Part shown: in pieces, positions 13,284 to 17,078 of the stretch
Position numbering within the stretch: position 1 is the first letter of the stretch
Layout: every line of letters starts with the position of its first letter
Assembly: GCA_016202915.1 (NCBI GenBank)
Contig: JACQNT010000023.1
Location: 1-17,078, forward strand
Length of the DNA: 17,078 nt
Source of the DNA: Acidobacteriota bacterium
GTDB lineage: Bacteria > Acidobacteriota > Polarisedimenticolia > Gp22-AA2
Direction of reading: 5' to 3'
The notes under the pieces: generated by a model
Seen by the model: only the letters and a program-made list of their open reading frames with translations
Told to the model about the DNA's origin: nothing
Databases searched by the model: none
Program-made: the position numbers and the translations under genes

Positions 13284-14865
13284 GGATCTCGCGGGCGGCG
13301 TTGCGGCCGGGGGCGCCCATGACGCCGCCGCCCGGGTGGGCGCCCGAGCCGCACAGGTAGAGGCCGCGGATCGGCGTGCGGTAGCGAGCCCAGCGCGGCA
13401 CCGGGCGCAGGAAGAAGAGCTGGTCGGGGGTCATCTCGCCGTGGAAGATGTTCCCCTGGGTCAGCCCGAACTGCTGCTCCAGGTCCCAGGGGCTCAGAAC
13501 CTCCCGCGCGATGATCGCCTTCCTGATGTTCGGCGCGTACTCCGCCAGCGTGTCGATGACCGTGTCCCCGACCTTCTCGCGGATCTCCGGCCAGGTCCCT
13601 TCCTTCAGCGTGTAAGGCCCGTACTGGACGAACAGCGACAACACGTGGTGCCCCTTCGGGCAGAGGGTGTCGTCCATGGTGGACGCCACGTTGCCATCGA
13701 TCATCGGGCGCCGCGACGGCCGGCCGTACTTGAGATCGTCGTAGGCCCGCTCCAGGTACTCCACGCTCGGCGCGATCTCGAACATCGCCTGCTGGTGCGG
13801 TTGCTTCGGGTCCTGGCCGGGGATGCACTTCCAGTCCGGCAGCTCGGAGAGGGCGCAGTTGACCTTGATGGAGGACCCCTGCATGCGGAAGTTCCGGATG
13901 TCCCGAAGGAAGTCCTCGTCCAGGACGCCGCGCTCGACCAGGTTCAGGAAAGTGCGTTTCGGGTCGAGGTTGCTGGCGACCAGGCGCGAGCGGTACTCGT
14001 CGCCGCTTTTCAGGGCCACGCCGCGGCAGACGCCCCCCTCCACGATGAAGCGCGCCACCTCCGCGCCGGTCTTCACCTCCACGCCCAGGTCCCGCACCGA
14101 CCGGAGGATGGCGTTGGCGAGGCCGCCCATGCCGCCGCGCACGTACCCCCAGGCGCCCGTCTGCCCCTCGATGGTGCCGCCGATCGAGTGGTGCAGCATC
14201 ACGGCGGCCGATCCCGGGCTCATCGGGCCGGCGCAGGTGCCGATCAGCCCGTTGATGGAGAGGGCGGCCATCACCTCGTCGCTCTCGAAGCGCTTCGACA
14301 GGTAGTCGTGGCAGCTGGCGGTCATCAGCTCGAGGAAGTGGCGCAGGCGCTTCTCGCCGAGCTTCAGCATCCGGCGCCCCAGCCGGCCGAACTCGAACAG
14401 CTCGCGCAGGCCGCGCGGCGGGAATGGGGGCGGAGTGGTGCGCAGGATCTCGTCGATGAACGGCTGCAGCGCGGCGAGGTCCTCCTGGAACCGGACAAAC
14501 GCCGCCGCGTCCTTCTCCGAGTACTTCGCGATCTCGCGCGCCGTCCCCTGGAGGTCGGCCGTCCAGAGCATGTAGCGCCCGTCAGGCTGCGGGTAAAACG
14601 TGTGCGGCTCGGGGACGAGGACCGCGAAACCGTAATCCTTCAGTTTGAAGTCCCGGATCACTTCGGGGAGGAGGAGGCTGCAGACGTATGAGGTGCGGGT
14701 GACCCGGTACCCCGGGATGAGCTCCTCGGTGACGCAGGCACCGCCGGCGATCGGCCGGCGCTCCAGGACCAAAACTTTGAGCCGCTCCTTCGCCAGGTAG
14801 CCGGCGGCGACCAGCCCGTTGTGGCCTCCTCCCACGATGATGGCGTCGTAGCGTGTCGGCGTCAT
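13264..14865 (-). CDS. FAD-dependent oxidoreductase of the phytoene desaturase/PYROXD2-like family, copy 2
   Basis: This 533-residue flavoprotein has the dinucleotide motif 'AIIVGGGHNGLVAAGYLA' (GGGHNG at residues 12-17) and 'VLVLERRPIAGGAC'. The closing block is 'YLCGSGAHPGGGVMGAPGRNAA'. It shares many blocks with copy 1, for example 'FVQYGP', 'LSELPD' and 'GNIxHGxMTPDQLF'. The ATG at 14865 follows a GGGGGA ribosome site. It is transcribed toward copy 1 and away from mttB copy 2, with which it shares a 315-base divergent promoter region. A joint role with the MttB-like enzymes in degrading a methylated amine is an inference from context. The specific substrate is unknown. Confidence 0.9.
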   Translation of the reverse strand: MTPTRYDAIIVGGGHNGLVAAGYLAKERLKVLVLERRPIAGGACVTEELIPGYRVTRTSYVCSLLLPEVIRDFKLKDYGFAVLVPEPHTFYPQPDGRYMLWTADLQGTAREIAKYSEKDAAAFVRFQEDLAALQPFIDEILRTTPPPFPPRGLRELFEFGRLGRRMLKLGEKRLRHFLELMTASCHDYLSKRFESDEVMAALSINGLIGTCAGPMSPGSAAVMLHHSIGGTIEGQTGAWGYVRGGMGGLANAILRSVRDLGVEVKTGAEVARFIVEGGVCRGVALKSGDEYRSRLVASNLDPKRTFLNLVERGVLDEDFLRDIRNFRMQGSSIKVNCALSELPDWKCIPGQDPKQPHQQAMFEIAPSVEYLERAYDDLKYGRPSRRPMIDGNVASTMDDTLCPKGHHVLSLFVQYGPYTLKEGTWPEIREKVGDTVIDTLAEYAPNIRKAIIAREVLSPWDLEQQFGLTQGNIFHGEMTPDQLFFLRPVPRWARYRTPIRGLYLCGSGAHPGGGVMGAPGRNAAREILKDLRR

Positions 14866-14925
14866 GCTCGTCCCCCGTGGGCGCGCCCCGATCGGCGCGC
14901 GGTGGCCCGCTCCGGAAACACCCGT

Positions 14926-14948
14926 GGCGTTTCATGCCGGGAAACGCC
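14926..14948. repeat. Perfect inverted repeat in the leader of flavoprotein copy 2
   Basis: GGCGTTTC (14926-14933) and GAAACGCC (14941-14948) form an 8-bp perfect stem with a 7-base loop. It lies between the predicted promoter and start codon of the leftward flavoprotein gene, so it could fold in its mRNA leader or act as a binding site. No T-run follows on either strand, so a terminator is unlikely. Confidence 0.5.
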
Positions 14949-14968
14949 GCGCTGATACTGATGGCGCA

Positions 14969-14977
14969 AATCTAGCA
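14969..14977 (-). promoter_or_regulatory. Extended -10 promoter of flavoprotein copy 2
   Basis: On the minus strand this reads TGCTAGATT, an extended -10 box very like TGCTAGAAT at 9603-9611. No clear -35 box is present. The leader to the ATG at 14865 would be about 97 bases and includes the inverted repeat at 14926-14948. Confidence 0.45.
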
Positions 14978-15016
14978 CACCACGCGCCGCGCCTTACGCC
15001 GGGGCCAGCGGGAGAT

Positions 15017-15070
15017 GCTGTTACGGCTTGTGAGCGGACCCCGGTCGGGGGGATCCCAAGCCGTTACGGC
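15017..15070. promoter_or_regulatory. Two copies of a GCCGTTACGGC-like palindrome upstream of mttB copy 2
   Basis: GCTGTTACGGC (15017-15027) and GCCGTTACGGC (15060-15070) have centres 43 bases apart. With flanks, GATGCTGTTACGGC (15014-15027) is identical to 9523-9536 before mttB copy 1. The proximal site lies 61 bases from the -10 box, the same as in copy 1. The pair sits between two divergent genes and could act on both. Confidence 0.6.
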
Positions 15071-15101
15071 ATCGGGCCGGTCCGGCGACCCGGGATCGGC
15101 C

Positions 15102-15131
15102 TTGCGCCCGGCCGGCCCGCGCGGAGATAAT
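15102..15131 (+). promoter_or_regulatory. Promoter of mttB-like gene copy 2
   Basis: TTGCGC (15102-15107), an 18-base spacer and GATAAT (15126-15131) form a fair sigma-70 promoter. The start site would be near 15138, which argues against the ATG at 15136 and for the ATG at 15181 as the start codon. Confidence 0.55.
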
Positions 15132-15180
15132 TTCCATGCGACCGGAGCATGGGGCGCGGTCCTCCTCCAGAGGAGCTTCC

Positions 15181-16623
15181 ATGGTCCCCGAAGTCCGCAT
15201 CCTGAGCGACGAAGAGGTGCAGAGGCTCCACACCAGGGCCCTGGACATTCTCGAGAAGGTCGGCATCAAGTACGAGAGCCCCCGGGCCCTCGACCTGCTC
15301 GAGGCCGCCGGGCAGAAGGTCGACCGCGACAAGGGGATCGCCTGGATCAAGCCCGACCTTGTCGAGCGCTCTGTCGCCTCGACCCCCCGCGTCATCACAC
15401 TCGCCGGCCGGACGCCGGATCGCGACATGTTGCTGGACGGCACGCATCTGCGCGTCACGACGAACGGGCAGGGGACCTTCACCCAGGACCACAGGACGGG
15501 AGAACGCCGGCAGGGATGCGTGAAGGACCTGCGCGATTCAACCAAGGTCGGCCACTACCTCGACGTCGTCGATTTCATCTGGCCGATGGTGGTGCCGTTC
15601 GACGTCCCGGGGCCGAGCCGCGTCCTGCACGAGATGTACCACTCGTTCGCCATGACCAGCAAGCACATCCAGCACGAGATCCAGCTCCCCGAGCACGTGC
15701 CGTTCGCCCTGGAGATGCTGGAGGTGCTCGCCGGCGGCAAAGAGGCCCTGAGGAAGCGCCCCATCTACTCCGTCGTCGCCTGCACCGTCTCGCCGCTGCA
15801 GCACGAGCCGCACATGGCCGAGCTGTGCATCGACCTGGCGCGGGCCGGCGTCCCGATCGTCGTGTGGCCGATGCCGCTCACCGGGGCCACGGCGCCGGTC
15901 ACCGTGCCGGGGACCTGCCTGATGAGCCTGGTCGAGTTCCTCTCGGGCGTCGTGCTGTTCCAGACCGCCGCCCCCGGCTGCCCGCTCCTGTACCCGCTGG
16001 GGCCGGAAGTCCTCGACATGAAGTCGGGCATGGCGGTCTGTGCCGGGCCGGAGATCCCCCTGTTCAACCTGGTGCTGGGGCAGATGGCGAAGTTCTACGA
16101 CGTGCCGGCGCTCGGCGTCGGCCTCAACTCAGACGCCAAGATCCCCGGCATCCAGGCGGCCTACGAGTCGATGCAGACGGGGCTGGCGGCGGCGCTCTCC
16201 GGCGCCGACCTGCTGGTCGGCATCGGCGTCCTGGACGACAACAACACCATGTCGCTGACCCAGATGATCATCGAGTCGGAGATCGCCCGCATGGTGAAGC
16301 GGATCCGCCGGGGCGTCGTGGTGAGCGACGACACGCTGATGGCCCACCTCATCGAGAAGGCGGGGCCGGGGCAGCACTTCCTCGGCTTCAAGGAGACGCT
16401 CAACGGGCTGAAGACGGGCGAGGTGTTCTTCCCGAGGTTCAGCTACCGCAGCACCTACGACAAGTACTTCGAGGAAAAGCACGACGAGATCGCCTCGGCC
16501 CGCGCCGAGGTGGAGCGGCTCCTGGCGCTGCCCGATCCCGATCCCCTGCCGCCGGAGGTCGATCGCGAGCTGAAGCGCATCCTGGCCGCCGCCGACAAGG
16601 CGTGCGCGGAGTCGGCCGCGTGA
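15181..16623 (+). CDS. Trimethylamine methyltransferase (MttB) family protein, non-pyrrolysine, copy 2
   Basis: This 480-residue paralogue of the gene at 7905-9395 has the same blocks: 'LLEAAGQKVDRDKGIAWIKPDLVE', 'WPMPLTGATAPVTVPGT', 'NSDAKIPGIQAAYESM' and 'GADLLVGIGVLDDNNTMS'. No amber codon interrupts it. The start is the ATG at 15181, preceded by AGAGGAG; the in-frame ATG at 15136 has no ribosome site and lies at the predicted transcription start. Known relatives demethylate quaternary amines and pass the methyl group to a corrinoid protein, which is not encoded here. The transporter gene starts 19 bases after its stop, in the same direction, so the two likely form an operon and the transporter may import the substrate. 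Confidence 0.88.
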   Translation: MVPEVRILSDEEVQRLHTRALDILEKVGIKYESPRALDLLEAAGQKVDRDKGIAWIKPDLVERSVASTPRVITLAGRTPDRDMLLDGTHLRVTTNGQGTFTQDHRTGERRQGCVKDLRDSTKVGHYLDVVDFIWPMVVPFDVPGPSRVLHEMYHSFAMTSKHIQHEIQLPEHVPFALEMLEVLAGGKEALRKRPIYSVVACTVSPLQHEPHMAELCIDLARAGVPIVVWPMPLTGATAPVTVPGTCLMSLVEFLSGVVLFQTAAPGCPLLYPLGPEVLDMKSGMAVCAGPEIPLFNLVLGQMAKFYDVPALGVGLNSDAKIPGIQAAYESMQTGLAAALSGADLLVGIGVLDDNNTMSLTQMIIESEIARMVKRIRRGVVVSDDTLMAHLIEKAGPGQHFLGFKETLNGLKTGEVFFPRFSYRSTYDKYFEEKHDEIASARAEVERLLALPDPDPLPPEVDRELKRILAAADKACAESAA

Positions 16624-16642
16624 TCGGCTGAGCCGGCGTTTC

Positions 16643-17078
16643 ATGCCGACCCGCCCGCCCCCGCGCGGCCTGCGTCTTCTCCCCCTGATCGCGCTCGTCT
16701 ATTGCCTCTCGGCCGGCGGATCGTTCGGCCCGGAGGAGATCGTCTCCGCCTCGGGCCCGGGCCTCGCCATCCTCCTGGTCCTGGTCATGCCGATCTTCTA
16801 CGGTCTGCCGCTGGGGCTGGCCTCCAGCGAGATGGCGAGCCGCTTCCCCGTCGAGGGCGGCTATTACCGCTGGGTGCGCCGCCTGTTCGGCGACTTCTGG
16901 GGCTTCCAGGCCGGCTGGTGCGCCTGGGTCGGGGCGTTCTGCGACGGGGCCGTTTACGTCGTCTTCGCCGCGGAGTATTTCGAGGCGTTCCTGACCGCGC
17001 TCGTGCCCGGCCCCTGGACCCCGGCGGCGCGCCAGGCGTTCATCCTGCTGGCCATCGCCGCCTGCACCTGGGCCAACC
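16643..17078 (+). CDS. APC-type amino acid/amine permease, N-terminal part (runs off window)
   Basis: An ATG at 16643 opens a frame to the window end, 145 codons without a stop. After a short basic start come hydrophobic helices: 'LLPLIALVYCLSAGGSFGPEEIVSASGPG' is the first APC helix with its glycine-rich break, followed by 'LAILLVLVMPIFYGLPLGLASSEMASRFPVEGGYYRWV', the well-known APC motif (E-M-x-S-x-x-P-x-x-G-G-x-Y-x-W), then 'FWGFQAGWCAWVGAF'. Proteins like this carry amino acids, amines or related solutes across the inner membrane with protons or by exchange. It follows mttB copy 2 closely, so import of that enzyme's substrate is a fair guess. The ribosome site is weak, so coupling to the upstream gene is possible. 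Confidence 0.88.
   Translation, partial: MPTRPPPRGLRLLPLIALVYCLSAGGSFGPEEIVSASGPGLAILLVLVMPIFYGLPLGLASSEMASRFPVEGGYYRWVRRLFGDFWGFQAGWCAWVGAFCDGAVYVVFAAEYFEAFLTALVPGPWTPAARQAFILLAIAACTWAN

Noticed and set aside
7905..16623. Pyrrolysine-containing MttB
   Set aside because: Both frames run uninterrupted with no in-frame TAG, so these are non-pyrrolysine members.
14926..16648. GGCGTTTCATGCCG found at both 14926-14939 and 16635-16648
   Set aside because: A single 14-base match in 17 kb of GC-rich DNA is expected by chance at about this frequency, and the second copy covers the permease start codon without the inverted partner.

Overview
The window is GC-rich bacterial DNA (the core genes look roughly two-thirds G+C, judged by eye) from an organism I cannot name. 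Secreted modular proteins, a lipoprotein metalloprotease and catabolic flavoenzymes together would suit a soil or sediment bacterium of the Acidobacteriota type, but that is a guess and no ribosomal or housekeeping marker gene is present.

Layout: (1) 1-1379 holds the 3' part of a gene for a secreted, multi-domain protein. (2) 1488-1557 is the 3' end of a tmRNA (ssrA) with no tmRNA body upstream, probably a scar of site-specific integration. (3) 1597-7899 is an accessory segment: an AAA ATPase with a DUF4143-type C-terminus, a complete IS1595-family insertion sequence, a DUF433/DUF5615 toxin-antitoxin pair lying between two 34-bp near-identical repeats, the 3' remnant of a type I specificity gene (hsdS), a Fic protein and an hsdM methyltransferase whose start overlaps the fic stop. 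No intact hsdS or hsdR is visible. (4) 7905-17078 is a metabolic block with a mirror-like layout: mttB-like gene (-), small gene (+), FAD oxidoreductase (+), lipoprotein metalloprotease (+), FAD oxidoreductase (-), mttB-like gene (+), and the start of an APC-type transporter (+) that runs off the window.

The metabolic block is the most interesting part. The two methyltransferases are paralogues, the two flavoproteins are paralogues, and each mttB-like gene is divergent from the flavoprotein side. Both mttB-like genes are preceded by two copies of a palindromic motif close to GCCGTTACGGC, and the copy nearest each gene lies at exactly the same distance from the predicted -10 box. This suggests one regulator controls both divergent regions. 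A plausible reading is uptake and breakdown of methylated amines: the transporter imports the compound, the MttB-like enzymes remove methyl groups and the flavoproteins oxidise the substrate or a product. The corrinoid protein that known MttB enzymes need is not in the window, so the substrate and pathway stay open.

Stretches without genes: 1380-1644 (tmRNA tail, inverted repeat and possible promoter), 2836-3024 (nothing recognised), 4098-4168 (nothing recognised), 4771-4925 (TA promoter region on the minus strand), 5124-5218 (fic promoter region), 9396-9655 (promoters and operators) and 14866-15180 (divergent promoters, hairpin and operators). No CRISPR array, rRNA or complete tRNA was seen.
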